A stretch of 64,000 bases of DNA from Delftia tsuruhatensis NBRC 16741. Its GTDB lineage: Bacteria > Pseudomonadota > Gammaproteobacteria > Burkholderiales > Burkholderiaceae_C. Below the pieces are notes generated by a model. That model saw only the letters and a list, made by a program, of their open reading frames with translations. It made no database searches and was not told the origin of the DNA. Shown piece by piece: positions 46,709 through 58,561 of this stretch (the first letter of the stretch is position 1; every line of letters starts with the position of its first letter). Location of the stretch: contig NZ_BCTO01000024.1 of the NCBI RefSeq assembly GCF_001571325.1, forward strand, positions 1 through 64,000. Reading direction: 5' to 3'. Both the position numbers and the translations under genes were made by a program.

Positions 46709-48715
46709 ATGTCCCTCCTGCCCCACCAGCTCGAACTCCTGTCTCCCGCGCGCGATGCCGACATCGGCATCGAGGCCGTGAACCATGGCGCCGACGCCGT
46801 CTACATCGGCGGCCCGGCCTTCGGCGCGCGCGCCACGGCGGGCAACGACATCCGCGACCTGCAGCGCCTGATCAACCACGCGCACCGCTTCGGCAGCCGC
46901 ATCTTCATCACGCTCAACACCATCCTGCGCGACGATGAACTGGAGGCCGCGCGCAAGATGGCCTGGCAGATCTACGAGGCCGGTGCCGACGCGCTGATCA
47001 TCCAGGACATGGGCCTGCTGGAGCTGGACCTGCCGCCCATCCAGCTGCACGCCAGCACCCAGACCGACATCCGCACGCCCGAGAAGGCGCGCTTCCTGCA
47101 GGATGCCGGCCTGTCGCAGATCGTCGTTGCGCGCGAGCTGGACCTGCAGCAGATCGCCGCCGTGCGTGCGGCCACCGACCCGGCGCGCACCACCATCGAA
47201 TTCTTCGTGCACGGCGCGCTGTGCGTGGCCTACTCGGGCCAGTGCTACATCACCCACGCCCACACGGGCCGCAGCGCCAACCGCGGCGACTGCAACCAGG
47301 CCTGCCGCCTGCCCTACGAGGTGCTGGACGCCAGCGGCCGCATCATTGCCCACGAAAAGCACGTGCTGTCCATGAAGGACAACAACCAGAGCGACAACCT
47401 GCGCGCACTGATCGACGCCGGCGTGCGCAGCTTCAAGATCGAGGGCCGCTACAAGGACATGGGCTACGTGAAGAACATCACGGCCCACTACCGCAAGCTG
47501 CTGGACGAAATCATCGAGGAGCGCGAATTCTCCGACACGCCGCTGGCGCGCTCGTCTTCAGGCAGCACCACGTTCAGCTTCACGCCCGACCCCGACCAGA
47601 ACTTCAACCGCGAGTTCACCGACTACTTCGTCAACGGCCGCAAGGACGACATCGGCGCCTTCGACACGCCCAAGACACCGGGCCGCGCCATCGGCTGGGT
47701 CACCAAGGTGGGCGAGAACTTCGTGGAGATCGAGACCTCGAGCCGCGACACCGAACTGCACAACGGCGACGGCCTGTGCTACTACGACCTGCAAAAGGAA
47801 CTGGTGGGCCTGCAGATCAACCGCGCCGAGTCGGTGGATGCGAAGAAGTCGCTGTGGCGCCTGTTCCCCAAGGACCCCATCGCCGGCTTCAAGGATCTGC
47901 GCAAGGGCCTGGAAGTCAACCGCAACCGCGACATGGCCTGGGTGCGCACGCTGGACAAGAAGTCCAGCGACCGCCGCATCGGCCTGTGGGCCGAACTCAA
48001 GGAAACGCCCGACGGCTTTGCGCTCACGCTGACCGACGAGGACGGCTTCACCGCCACCGCCGCCATCGTGCAGGAACACCAGGCCGCCACCGACGCAGCC
48101 CGTGCCGAGGCCACGCTGCGCGAGCAGCTGGGCCGCTTCGGCGCCACCATTTTTTCCGTGCATGACATCGGCCTGCAACTGAGCCAGCCCTGGTTCGTGC
48201 CGGCCTCGGCCCTGAACCAGCTGCGCCGCGACGCCGTCGCCGCGCTGGAGGCCGCACGCCAGGCCGGCTTCGTGCGCCTGCCGCGCGCCCTGCCCGTGGA
48301 GCCGCCCGTGCCCTTCCCCGAGGACACGCTGACCTACCTGGCCAACGTCTACAACCAGAAGGCGCACGACTTCTACATCAAGCACGGCGTCAAGGTCATC
48401 GACGCGGCCTACGAGAGCAAAGAAGAAGAAGGCGAAGTCAGCCTGATGATCACCAAGCATTGCGTGCGCTTTTCCATGAGCCTGTGCCCCAAGCAGGCCA
48501 AGGGCGTGATCGGCGTCAAGGGCACGATCAAGGCCGAGCCGCTGCAGCTGATCAACGGCAAGGAAAAACTCACGCTGCGCTTCGACTGCAAGCCCTGCGA
48601 GATGCACGTGGTCGGCAAGATGAAGCGCGCGGTGATCAACCAGCACGCCAAGGAAATGCAGGAGTTTCCGATGCAGTTCTACCGCACGCGTCCCGTGCCC
48701 TCGGCCAGCGCCTGA
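46709..48715 (+). CDS. rlhA: 23S rRNA C2501 hydroxylation protein, U32 peptidase family
   Basis: A 668-residue U32-family protein. It aligns by eye with E. coli RlhA (YdcP) along its length: LELLSPARDADIG near the start, HGADAVYIGGPAFGAR, ELDLPPIQLHASTQTDIRT, and FFVHGALCVAYSGQCY. The four-cysteine iron-sulfur region is SGQCYITHAHTGRSANRGDCNQACRLP in part. The C-terminal ITKHCVRFSMSLCPKQAKG completes the longer RlhA form, unlike shorter TrhP. It is needed for hydroxycytidine in 23S rRNA in enterics. ATG 46709 matches the family start. Its 3' end overlaps the convergent gene by 37 bases. Confidence 0.93.
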   Translation: MSLLPHQLELLSPARDADIGIEAVNHGADAVYIGGPAFGARATAGNDIRDLQRLINHAHRFGSRIFITLNTILRDDELEAARKMAWQIYEAGADALIIQDMGLLELDLPPIQLHASTQTDIRTPEKARFLQDAGLSQIVVARELDLQQIAAVRAATDPARTTIEFFVHGALCVAYSGQCYITHAHTGRSANRGDCNQACRLPYEVLDASGRIIAHEKHVLSMKDNNQSDNLRALIDAGVRSFKIEGRYKDMGYVKNITAHYRKLLDEIIEEREFSDTPLARSSSGSTTFSFTPDPDQNFNREFTDYFVNGRKDDIGAFDTPKTPGRAIGWVTKVGENFVEIETSSRDTELHNGDGLCYYDLQKELVGLQINRAESVDAKKSLWRLFPKDPIAGFKDLRKGLEVNRNRDMAWVRTLDKKSSDRRIGLWAELKETPDGFALTLTDEDGFTATAAIVQEHQAATDAARAEATLREQLGRFGATIFSVHDIGLQLSQPWFVPASALNQLRRDAVAALEAARQAGFVRLPRALPVEPPVPFPEDTLTYLANVYNQKAHDFYIKHGVKVIDAAYESKEEEGEVSLMITKHCVRFSMSLCPKQAKGVIGVKGTIKAEPLQLINGKEKLTLRFDCKPCEMHVVGKMKRAVINQHAKEMQEFPMQFYRTRPVPSASA

Positions 48716-48960
48716 CCGGCCTCGGCCTCCACCCACAAGCGCCCGCGCTCCGTCAGGGCCGCCAGCCACCGCCCCTCTTCCTGCTCCAGCCTGACCCAGC
48801 CCGGCCCCGGTGTGCCGGCAATGGGCGCATCGCCCATCAGCGCCAGGCAGCGCATGAGCACGCTGGCGCCCTGCCCCAGGCGCTTGCCCAGCCTGGGCAG
48901 GGACATGGGTGCGGGCTCGGTGGCCAATTCGCGCAGGATGGCGGCGGCCAGTTCTTCCAT
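48679..48960 (-). CDS. Small winged-helix-like protein next to the FdhF-like gene
   Basis: A 93-residue protein, MEELAAAILRELATEPAPMS at the start, then LPRLGKRLGQGASVLMRCLA. The helix-turn-helix-like spacing and the following beta-rich GWVRLEQEEGRWLAALT suggest a small winged helix. The ATG at 48960 lies 10 bases after the oxidoreductase stop with AAGG nearby, so it is translationally linked to that gene. I do not recognise the family. The 3' end overlaps rlhA convergently by 37 bases. Confidence 0.65.
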   Translation of the reverse strand: MEELAAAILRELATEPAPMSLPRLGKRLGQGASVLMRCLALMGDAPIAGTPGPGWVRLEQEEGRWLAALTERGRLWVEAEAGQALAEGTGRVR

Positions 48961-48970
48961 GCCTTGCACT

Positions 48971-51313
<2,343 letters not shown>

Positions 51314-51357
51314 GGGCCGGGAGTGTTCCGCCTGTCCATGATCCAGGTCAAATCACA

Positions 51358-51371
51358 TCTCCAAATGGAGA
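51358..51371. promoter_or_regulatory. Palindrome between FdhF-like and GNAT genes
   Basis: TCTCC-AAAT-GGAGA is a perfect 5-4-5 inverted repeat in the divergent promoter region, 45 bases upstream of the oxidoreductase start and 71 bases upstream of the acetyltransferase start. It is a possible operator. Confidence 0.35.
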
Positions 51372-51441
51372 GATTCAGCAAAGATATGAGCACGGCATCC
51401 TTGCCCTGCGCCATGCTGGCAACCTCCGCCCTGAACCGCCG

Positions 51442-51900
51442 ATGAACTCCACAGCCATACACACCGCCATCCCCGAAGACGCCGCGCTGATCGCGCCGCT
51501 GTTCGATGCCTACCGCCAGTTCTACGAGCAACCTGCGGATGCCGACGCGGCGCTGGCCTTCATCACGGCGCGGCTGGAGCGCGGCGAATCCGTGATCCTG
51601 CTGGCCCGCCGACCGGACGGCAGCGCCCTGGGCTTTTGCCAGCTCTACCCCTCGTTCTGCTCGGTGCTGGCCGCGCCCATCTACGTGCTCTACGACCTCT
51701 TCGTGGTGCCCGAGGCGCGCCGCCTGGGCGTGGGCCGCGCCCTGCTGCTGGCGGCCGAAGCCCATGCCCGCGCCACGGGCCATGCACGCATGGACCTGAC
51801 CACGGCACGCAACAACCTGCGCGCCCAGGCGCTGTACGAGTCGCTGGGCTGGGTGCGTGACGAAGTGTTCCTGACCTATGCGCGCCATCTGCAGGCTTGA
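51442..51900 (+). CDS. GNAT-family N-acetyltransferase
   Basis: A 152-residue acetyl-CoA-dependent acetyltransferase. Motif A is LYDLFVVPEARRLGVGRALL, with the Q/RXXGXG/A pyrophosphate loop read as RRLGVG, and motif B is NNLRAQALYESLGWVRDE. The ATG at 51442 starts MNSTAIHTAIPEDA. The substrate is unknown. It converges with the LuxR gene, 12 bases apart. Confidence 0.92.
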   Translation: MNSTAIHTAIPEDAALIAPLFDAYRQFYEQPADADAALAFITARLERGESVILLARRPDGSALGFCQLYPSFCSVLAAPIYVLYDLFVVPEARRLGVGRALLLAAEAHARATGHARMDLTTARNNLRAQALYESLGWVRDEVFLTYARHLQA

Positions 51901-51912
51901 GCCGCCAGCGGC

Positions 51913-54675
51913 CTAGCGCAGAACCCGCAGCTCCCGCGCCAGCGCCACGGCCTGGGTGCGGCTGCGCGCGCCCAGCTTGAGGTTGATGCTGCGCAGGTGG
52001 GTGCGCACCGTGCTGTCGGAGACGAAGAGCTTCTCGGCCATGGCCGCATTGGAGTAGCCCGAGGCCAGCAGCTCCAGCACGCGCAGTTCCTTGCGGGTCA
52101 GGGGCTCGGCAAGCGCCGTGGCCGGCGCCGGGCCCTGGGGCGCATCCGCTGCCTGCAGCTCGGGGGGATCGGCGGGCTCGGCAGGCTCGCCCAGGGCAGA
52201 CAGCAGCCGCTGCGCATGGGCGGCCGCCTCCGGCTCCGCCGCTTCCGTGCGGCGCGATAGTGAAAGCGTCTGTGAAGGCGACAGTGAGGGCGACAGCACA
52301 CGCTGCAGCACGGGCGCGAGCAGCGGCCCCTCATCGAGCATCAGGCGCACAAAGCCTTCGCTGGCACAGTGGCGCAGCGGCTGGGCCAGCATGGCGGCGG
52401 CGGCGTCCAAGTCGCCGCAGCCCGCCTCGGCCAGCGCGAACAGCACCTGCAGCTTGAGGCTGCGGTGGCGGCGCCCGCGCAGTTGCGCATCGGCCAGCAA
52501 GGGGGCGATGGCATCGCGCACGGCACGGCAGTCGCCAAAGTGCAGACCCCAGCGCAGCCGGGCGATGGCGATGTCCTCCACCTCGTGCGGCGGCAGGCGC
52601 AGGCGTTCCACGCGCGGCCATACGCCAGGGTCGTCGGCACGCTCCAGCGCCTCGGACGCGGCCGCCCGGTTGCCCTGCAGCACGAAGATGCGCGCATGTT
52701 CCAGCCGCGCGCTGGCCGTCACGCGCGGCAGCTGGCGCTCGTGCCCCAGGTATTCCAGTTCGGTGAGCAGGCCCACGGCGGCATCCACGTCGCCGCGCAG
52801 GAAGGCGATGCGCGCGCGCATGCGGTAGCTGGCGATCACGTGGTCGGGCAGGCCCACATCGCGTGCCAGCGGCAGGTAGACCTGCAGCAGGTGATCGGCG
52901 CCGTCGATGTCATTGCCCTCGTAGAGCACCCCCGCGTACAGGACGCCTGCCCAGGCATTGCCGTTGGTGGGGTTGTAGGCCGCGCTGCGCGGCGTGGCAG
53001 CCAGCGCCACCCTGAAACGCGCTGCCGCCTGGCGCAGCCGGCCGGCGGACAGGTCCAGCACGCCTTCCATGGCCTCGGTGTACATGCGGCTGAACAGGCT
53101 GCCGGCCTGGGTGCTGCGTGCCGCATCCAGCAGGCGGCGGGCCTCGTCGGTATCGCCCAGCACCGATGCCACGTAGGCCATGGCATTGGTCAGCGAGCTG
53201 TCCGCAAAGGGCCGGCAGCTGGGCAGGCGCGCCAGCGCCTCGCGGCCCAGTGGTGCAGCCTCTTCCACGCGGTCCATCATGGCCAGCAGCAGCGGCCGCA
53301 GGGCGATGACCAGGGCCTGCGCGGCAGGGTCGGCGGCCATGCCGGGCTCCAGCGCATCCAGCCACAGCTGTGCCTGCACGGGACCGCGGGTGAAGCAGTC
53401 GGCATAGGCGGCCACGGCCTGCAGCAGCGGCTCGCGCGCCAGCAGCGGCGCCGGCAGGGCCGTGAACCAGCGCGACAGCAGGCGCATGCGGCCCTGCTCC
53501 ATCAGCGCCTCGGCATGGCGCGCCAGCAGGGACAGGGCATGCGGCAGGTCGCCGCCTTCCAGCGCATGCTCGATGGCCGGCACCGGCCGGCCGCAGGATT
53601 CGTACCAGCCGCTGGCCGCCAGATGCAGGCGCTGCACCTCGCCGGGGCGCTCGCGCTGCAGCTGGGCGCGAAGGAAGTCGGCAAACATGCTGTGGTAGCG
53701 CCAGCTGCGCCTGCCCTGCCCTTCGTCGGCCAGCGGCAGCAAGAACAGATGGGCCTGCTCCAGCGCCTGCAGCATGGCGGCGCCATCGGCGCGCGGCACC
53801 AGGGCCTGGCAGACCTGGGCATCCAGCGTGCGCAGGATGCTGGTGCGCAGCAAAAAATCGCGCACGGGCGCGGCCTGCTGTGCCAGCACGTCCTCGGCCA
53901 GGTAGTCGGCCACGGCACGCTCCGAGCCCGAGAAGCGCTCGATGAAGTCGCTGTGCGCCCCATGCCGCTCCAGCGCCAGCGAGGCCAGCCACAGCGCGCC
54001 TATCCAGCCTTCGGTCTTGTCCACCAGGCGCGCCACGGCCTCGCGCGGCAGCGCGCAGCGGCGCAGGCGAAAGAACTCCTCGGCCTCGGCCGCTGAAAAG
54101 CGCAGCAGCGCCGCATCGATCTCGAGCAGCTGGCCGCTGGTGCGCAACCGCCCCAGCCCCAGGGCCGGCAGCGCGCGCGAGCCTATGACCAGCCGGCCGT
54201 GCACGGGCAACTGCTCCATCAGCTGGCGCACCAGGCCCAGCACGGCATCGTTGTGCAGCACCTCGAAATCGTCGATGAACAGCGCAAACGACCGGCCTTC
54301 GCCGGCCAGCGACTGCAGCGCCCGGGACAGCTCGCCCGGCCCGTCCGCCTCGCGCTCGGCCATGCCGCCCAGGCCGCGCACGGCCGCGCCCAGGCATTGC
54401 AGAAAGCGCGAGACATCGTTGTCGGCGGCATCCAGCGTGAGCCAGGCCGTGGCCTGCCCTTCGGCCTGCAGGCGCTCGCGCATCTGGCGCATGGCCGTGG
54501 TCTTGCCGAAGCCGGCCGGCGCACGCACCAGCACCACGCGGGCGCGCAGCGCCTCGGGCCAGCGCGCGGCCACCGCCAGGCGCGCCACCTGGGCTGCGGC
54601 CGCGCGCGGCGGGCTCAGCTTGGCCTGGGGCACATAGCCGGAACCGGGAGCAGGAATGGGCACTGGGGACGGCAT
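51913..54675 (-). CDS. MalT-like LuxR-family ATP-dependent transcriptional activator
   Basis: A 920-residue signal-transduction ATPase of the LAL/MalT type. The N-terminal STAND NTPase has Walker A APAGFGKTT (52-60) and Walker B FALFIDDFEV. The middle is a long helical TPR-like sensor. The C-terminal LuxR HTH (about 855-915) reads LTRKELRVLELLASGYSNAAMA, then KLFVSDSTVRTHL. The ATG at 54675 is used; a TTG at 54741 would extend it across a palindrome shared with two downstream promoters, which argues against it. Divergent from the SDR-thiolase-ABC-CoA ligase genes, it is their probable activator. Confidence 0.9.
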   Translation of the reverse strand: MPSPVPIPAPGSGYVPQAKLSPPRAAAAQVARLAVAARWPEALRARVVLVRAPAGFGKTTAMRQMRERLQAEGQATAWLTLDAADNDVSRFLQCLGAAVRGLGGMAEREADGPGELSRALQSLAGEGRSFALFIDDFEVLHNDAVLGLVRQLMEQLPVHGRLVIGSRALPALGLGRLRTSGQLLEIDAALLRFSAAEAEEFFRLRRCALPREAVARLVDKTEGWIGALWLASLALERHGAHSDFIERFSGSERAVADYLAEDVLAQQAAPVRDFLLRTSILRTLDAQVCQALVPRADGAAMLQALEQAHLFLLPLADEGQGRRSWRYHSMFADFLRAQLQRERPGEVQRLHLAASGWYESCGRPVPAIEHALEGGDLPHALSLLARHAEALMEQGRMRLLSRWFTALPAPLLAREPLLQAVAAYADCFTRGPVQAQLWLDALEPGMAADPAAQALVIALRPLLLAMMDRVEEAAPLGREALARLPSCRPFADSSLTNAMAYVASVLGDTDEARRLLDAARSTQAGSLFSRMYTEAMEGVLDLSAGRLRQAAARFRVALAATPRSAAYNPTNGNAWAGVLYAGVLYEGNDIDGADHLLQVYLPLARDVGLPDHVIASYRMRARIAFLRGDVDAAVGLLTELEYLGHERQLPRVTASARLEHARIFVLQGNRAAASEALERADDPGVWPRVERLRLPPHEVEDIAIARLRWGLHFGDCRAVRDAIAPLLADAQLRGRRHRSLKLQVLFALAEAGCGDLDAAAAMLAQPLRHCASEGFVRLMLDEGPLLAPVLQRVLSPSLSPSQTLSLSRRTEAAEPEAAAHAQRLLSALGEPAEPADPPELQAADAPQGPAPATALAEPLTRKELRVLELLASGYSNAAMAEKLFVSDSTVRTHLRSINLKLGARSRTQAVALARELRVLR

Positions 54676-54716
54676 GCGGGCGAGGAGCACATGGCAGGAG
54701 GAAGGAGCGGGCACTT

Positions 54717-54732
54717 TCGTCGGTTTCGACGA
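54717..54732. promoter_or_regulatory. TCGTCG-N4-CGACGA palindrome, site 1
   Basis: TCGTCG-GTTT-CGACGA is a perfect inverted repeat between the LuxR start and the SDR start, followed by TGG as in site 3. It could serve both divergent promoters. Confidence 0.7.
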
Positions 54733-54785
54733 TGGCGGCAATGCGGGGTGATTCCTAGACTGGCCTGCAGATCATAGGCAGCGCA

Positions 54786-54821
54786 GCGCGCCCTGTCGCG
54801 AGCCAAGGCGACAGAGCGCGC
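54786..54821 (+). promoter_or_regulatory. Long hairpin in the SDR leader
   Basis: GCGCGCCCTGTCGC (54786-54799) and GCGACAGAGCGCGC (54808-54821) pair at 13 of 14 positions around an 8-base loop. The structure ends 30 bases before the SDR start codon and 16 bases before its ribosome site. There is no T-run, so it is not a standard terminator; it may be an operator or a leader RNA structure. Confidence 0.5.
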
Positions 54822-54851
54822 GGCAAAGACTCTCACAAAGGAGACCCACAC

Positions 54852-55634
<783 letters not shown>

Positions 55635-55688
55635 GCGTACCGCCCAGGCACCACGGCAGGCACCGTCCCCGCGTTTTCCCTGGCCGGA

Positions 55689-55706
55689 ATCGTCGCTTGC
55701 GACGAT
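55689..55706. promoter_or_regulatory. TCGTCG-N4-CGACGA palindrome, site 2
   Basis: ATCGTCG-CTTG-CGACGAT is a perfect 7-4-7 inverted repeat in the gap between the SDR and thiolase genes, 62 bases before the thiolase start. It shares the core of sites 1 and 3. Confidence 0.7.
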
Positions 55707-55768
55707 GCCCGGCCCGCGCCGGCCGGGCCACCATCCCCCCCAGGAATACAGGAACAGGAGACATATCC

Positions 55769-56953
55769 ATGGCACAGGCATACATCGTCGCCGCCACGCG
55801 CACGGCGGGCGGCAAGCGCGGCGGAAAGCTCTCGGGCTGGCATCCGGCCGATCTCGCGGCCCAGGTGCTGGACGAGCTGGTGCGCCGCAGCCAGGCCGAC
55901 CCGGCCCAGGTCGAGGACGTGATCATGGGCTGCGTCAGCCAGGTCGGCCAGCAGGCGACGAACGTGGCGCGCAACGCGGTGCTGGCCTCGTCCCTGCCCG
56001 AGTCCGTGCCGGGCACCACGGTGGACCGGCAGTGCGGGTCGTCCCAGCAGGCCCTGCATTTCGCGGCCCAGGCCGTGATGTCGGGCAGCATGGACATGGT
56101 GATCGCCGCAGGCGTGGAGAGCATGTCGCGCGTGCCCATGGGCACGCCCAACGCCCTGCCCGCCAAGTCCGGCCTGGGCGTGTACATGAGCCCGGCCATG
56201 CAGCAGCGCTATCCAGGCGTGGAGTTCAGCCAGTTCATGGGCGCCGAGATGATGGCCGGCAAGTACGGCCTGGCCAAGGACCAGCTGGACGCCTATGCGC
56301 TGCAAAGCCATGAGCGCGCCGTGCAGGCCGCGCGCGAGGGCCGCTTCGACCGCGAGATCCTGGCCGTGCAGGCGCGCAGCGCCGAAGGCGGTGCCGAGGG
56401 CGAAGGCCAGCCGCACACGGTGGACGAAGGCATACGCTTCAACGCCACGCTGGAGGGCATTGCCGGCGTCAAGACCATCCGCGAGGGCGGCTGCGTGACC
56501 GCCGCCACGGCCAGCCAGATCTGCGATGGCGCCAGCGGCGTCATGGTGGTCAGCGAGCGCGGCCTCAAGGCCCTGGGCGTGCAGCCGCTGGCGCGCATCC
56601 ACCACATGAGCCTGCTCGGGCACGACCCGGTGATCATGCTGGAGGCCCCCATCCCCGCCACCCAGGCCGCGCTGAAGAAGGCCGGCATGCGCATCTCCGA
56701 CATCGACCTGTACGAAGTCAACGAGGCCTTTGCCCCCGTGCCCCTGGCCTGGCTGCAGGCCACGGGCGCCGATCCGGCGCGGCTCAACGTCAACGGCGGC
56801 GCCATTGCGCTGGGCCATCCGCTGGGCGCCTCGGGCACCAAGCTCATGGCCACGCTGATCCACGCCCTGCATGCGCGCGGCGGGCGCTACGGCCTGCAGA
56901 CCATGTGCGAGGGCGGCGGCATGGCCAACGTCACCATCATCGAGCGCCTGTAG
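55769..56953 (+). CDS. Acetyl-CoA C-acyltransferase (thiolase)
   Basis: A 394-residue thiolase that cleaves 3-ketoacyl-CoA with CoA to acetyl-CoA. The active-site nucleophile is in VDRQCGSSQQA (Cys about 90). NEAFAPV, GGAIALGHPLGASGTK (His) and CEGGGMAN (second Cys region) complete the catalytic set. ATG 55769 follows CAGGAG. Degradative rather than biosynthetic use is inferred from the operon with a CoA ligase and importer. Confidence 0.95.
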   Translation: MAQAYIVAATRTAGGKRGGKLSGWHPADLAAQVLDELVRRSQADPAQVEDVIMGCVSQVGQQATNVARNAVLASSLPESVPGTTVDRQCGSSQQALHFAAQAVMSGSMDMVIAAGVESMSRVPMGTPNALPAKSGLGVYMSPAMQQRYPGVEFSQFMGAEMMAGKYGLAKDQLDAYALQSHERAVQAAREGRFDREILAVQARSAEGGAEGEGQPHTVDEGIRFNATLEGIAGVKTIREGGCVTAATASQICDGASGVMVVSERGLKALGVQPLARIHHMSLLGHDPVIMLEAPIPATQAALKKAGMRISDIDLYEVNEAFAPVPLAWLQATGADPARLNVNGGAIALGHPLGASGTKLMATLIHALHARGGRYGLQTMCEGGGMANVTIIERL

Positions 56954-57022
56954 GCGCCGCCATGCCACCGTGCGGCCGGCGCGGCCCGCGCAGGCCGCCC
57001 ACCATCGGGGGGAGGGAAAGCC

Positions 57023-57847
57023 ATGAGCCAGGACTCGCAGCCCCTGCTGCGCATTGAAGGCGTTTCGCTGCGCTTCGGCGGCATCGTCGCGCTGGACGGC
57101 GTGAGTTTCGATGTTGCGGCAGGCCAGATCTGCGGCCTCATCGGCCCCAACGGTGCGGGCAAGAGCAGCCTGTTCAACTGCCTGTCGCGGCTGTATGCCT
57201 GGCAGGCCGGCCACATCCGCTTTCGCGGCCAGCCGCTGGCCACGCTGGCGCGCCACCGCATGGCCGCGCTGGGCATGGGCCGTACCTTCCAGAACCTGGC
57301 CCTGTTTTCCAGCATGACGGTGGCCGACAACGTGCGCCTGGGCACGCACAGCCACCAGCACGCCGGCTTTGTGCGCGACGCCCTGCGCCTGCCCGGCGTG
57401 CGCCGGCGCGAGGCAGAAGCCCGCGCCCAGGCGCAATCGCTGATGGCCCTGCTGGAGCTGACGGGCGTGGCAGAGCGCCGCGTGGCCGACCTGCCCTTCG
57501 GCACGCAAAAGCGCGTGGAGCTGGCGCGCGCCCTGGCCTGCCGCCCGCAGTTGCTGCTGCTGGACGAGCCGGCCTGCGGCCTCAACCATGAGGAGCTGGC
57601 CGGCCTGGGCGACCTGATCCTGTCGCTGCGCGACCGGCTGGGGCTGACCGTGCTGCTGGTGGAGCACCACATGGGCCTGGTCATGCGCGTGAGCGACAAG
57701 GTCGTGGCGCTGAACTTCGGCCGCAAGATCGCCGAAGGCACGCCGGGCGAGGTCCGCGCCCATGCCGAAGTCATCCGCGCCTACCTGGGCTCGGACATGC
57801 AGCCGCAGGATCAGGACAGGGAGGTGGCGCATGCCGGCACTGCTTGA
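57023..57847 (+). CDS. LIV-type ABC transporter ATPase, LivG-like
   Basis: A 274-residue ATPase: Walker A GPNGAGKSS (about 40-48), Q-loop RTFQNLALF, signature variant LPFGTQKRVELARAL and Walker B LLLLDEPACGLN, with the C-terminal LivG tail. The signature LPFGTQ differs from LSGGQ, as is common in LivG proteins. GGGGGGAGGG-like purines precede the ATG. Its end overlaps the next gene by 17 bases. Confidence 0.94.
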   Translation: MSQDSQPLLRIEGVSLRFGGIVALDGVSFDVAAGQICGLIGPNGAGKSSLFNCLSRLYAWQAGHIRFRGQPLATLARHRMAALGMGRTFQNLALFSSMTVADNVRLGTHSHQHAGFVRDALRLPGVRRREAEARAQAQSLMALLELTGVAERRVADLPFGTQKRVELARALACRPQLLLLDEPACGLNHEELAGLGDLILSLRDRLGLTVLLVEHHMGLVMRVSDKVVALNFGRKIAEGTPGEVRAHAEVIRAYLGSDMQPQDQDREVAHAGTA

Positions 57848-58556
57848 AATCCGCGGACTGCATGCGGCCTACGGGTCGGTGCGCGTGCTGGACGGCATCG
57901 ACATGGACCTGGCCGAAGGCCGCGTCACGGCCCTGCTGGGCGCCAATGGCGCGGGCAAGACCACCACGCTGCGCGCCATCTGCCGCCACCTGGTGGACAC
58001 GCGCGGCGAGGTGCGCCTGGCCGGCGAACGCATAGACCGGCACAGCACCGAGCGCATCGCGCGCCAGGGCGTGGGCCATGTGCCCGACGGGCGCGGCACC
58101 TTCGCCCAGCTCAGCGCCGAGGAGAACCTGCGCCTGGGCGCGCAGGCCCGGCCCACGCGTGCGGCCCGTGCCGACGTGGCCGGCGACATGGAGCGCATGT
58201 TCGGCTACTTCCCCCGCCTGCGCGAGCGCCGCACCCAGCAGGCCGGCACGCTGTCGGGCGGCGAGCAGCAGATGCTGGCCATTGCCCGCGCCCTCATGGG
58301 CCGCCCGCGCCTGCTGCTGCTGGACGAGCCCTCCTTCGGCCTGGCGCCGCTGGTGGTGCGCGACATCTTCGGCATCCTGCAGCGCATCAACGCCGAGCAG
58401 GGCACGACCATCCTGCTGGTGGAGCAGAACGCGCGCCTGGCGCTGGAGCTGGCGCACAGCGCCTACCTGCTGGAGACCGGCCGCATCGTGCTGCACGGCC
58501 CCAGCGAAGCCATGCGCCGCAACGATGCGGTACGCCAGGCCTATCTCGGGGAGTAG
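57831..58556 (+). CDS. LIV-type ABC transporter ATPase, LivF-like
   Basis: A 241-residue ATPase: Walker A GANGAGKTT, HVPDGRGTFAQLSAEENL (typical of LivF), signature LSGGEQQMLAIARAL, Walker B LLLLDEPSFGLAP and VEQNARLAL. ATG 57831 with GGGAGG seven bases upstream lies inside the end of the LivG-like gene, indicating translational coupling. It pairs with that gene as the second ATPase of a five-part importer. Confidence 0.95.
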   Translation: MPALLEIRGLHAAYGSVRVLDGIDMDLAEGRVTALLGANGAGKTTTLRAICRHLVDTRGEVRLAGERIDRHSTERIARQGVGHVPDGRGTFAQLSAEENLRLGAQARPTRAARADVAGDMERMFGYFPRLRERRTQQAGTLSGGEQQMLAIARALMGRPRLLLLDEPSFGLAPLVVRDIFGILQRINAEQGTTILLVEQNARLALELAHSAYLLETGRIVLHGPSEAMRRNDAVRQAYLGE

Positions 58557-58561
58557 CTGCC

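Noticed and set aside
46263-46770. Minus-strand frames of 145-167 codons in the gap before rlhA
   Set aside because: They run through an intergenic repeat and into rlhA, lack a ribosome site and look like chance open frames.
52260-52305. Short GCGACAGTGA-like repeats inside the LuxR gene
   Set aside because: They encode a Ser/Pro/Leu low-complexity linker before the HTH and are in frame; no separate element is needed.
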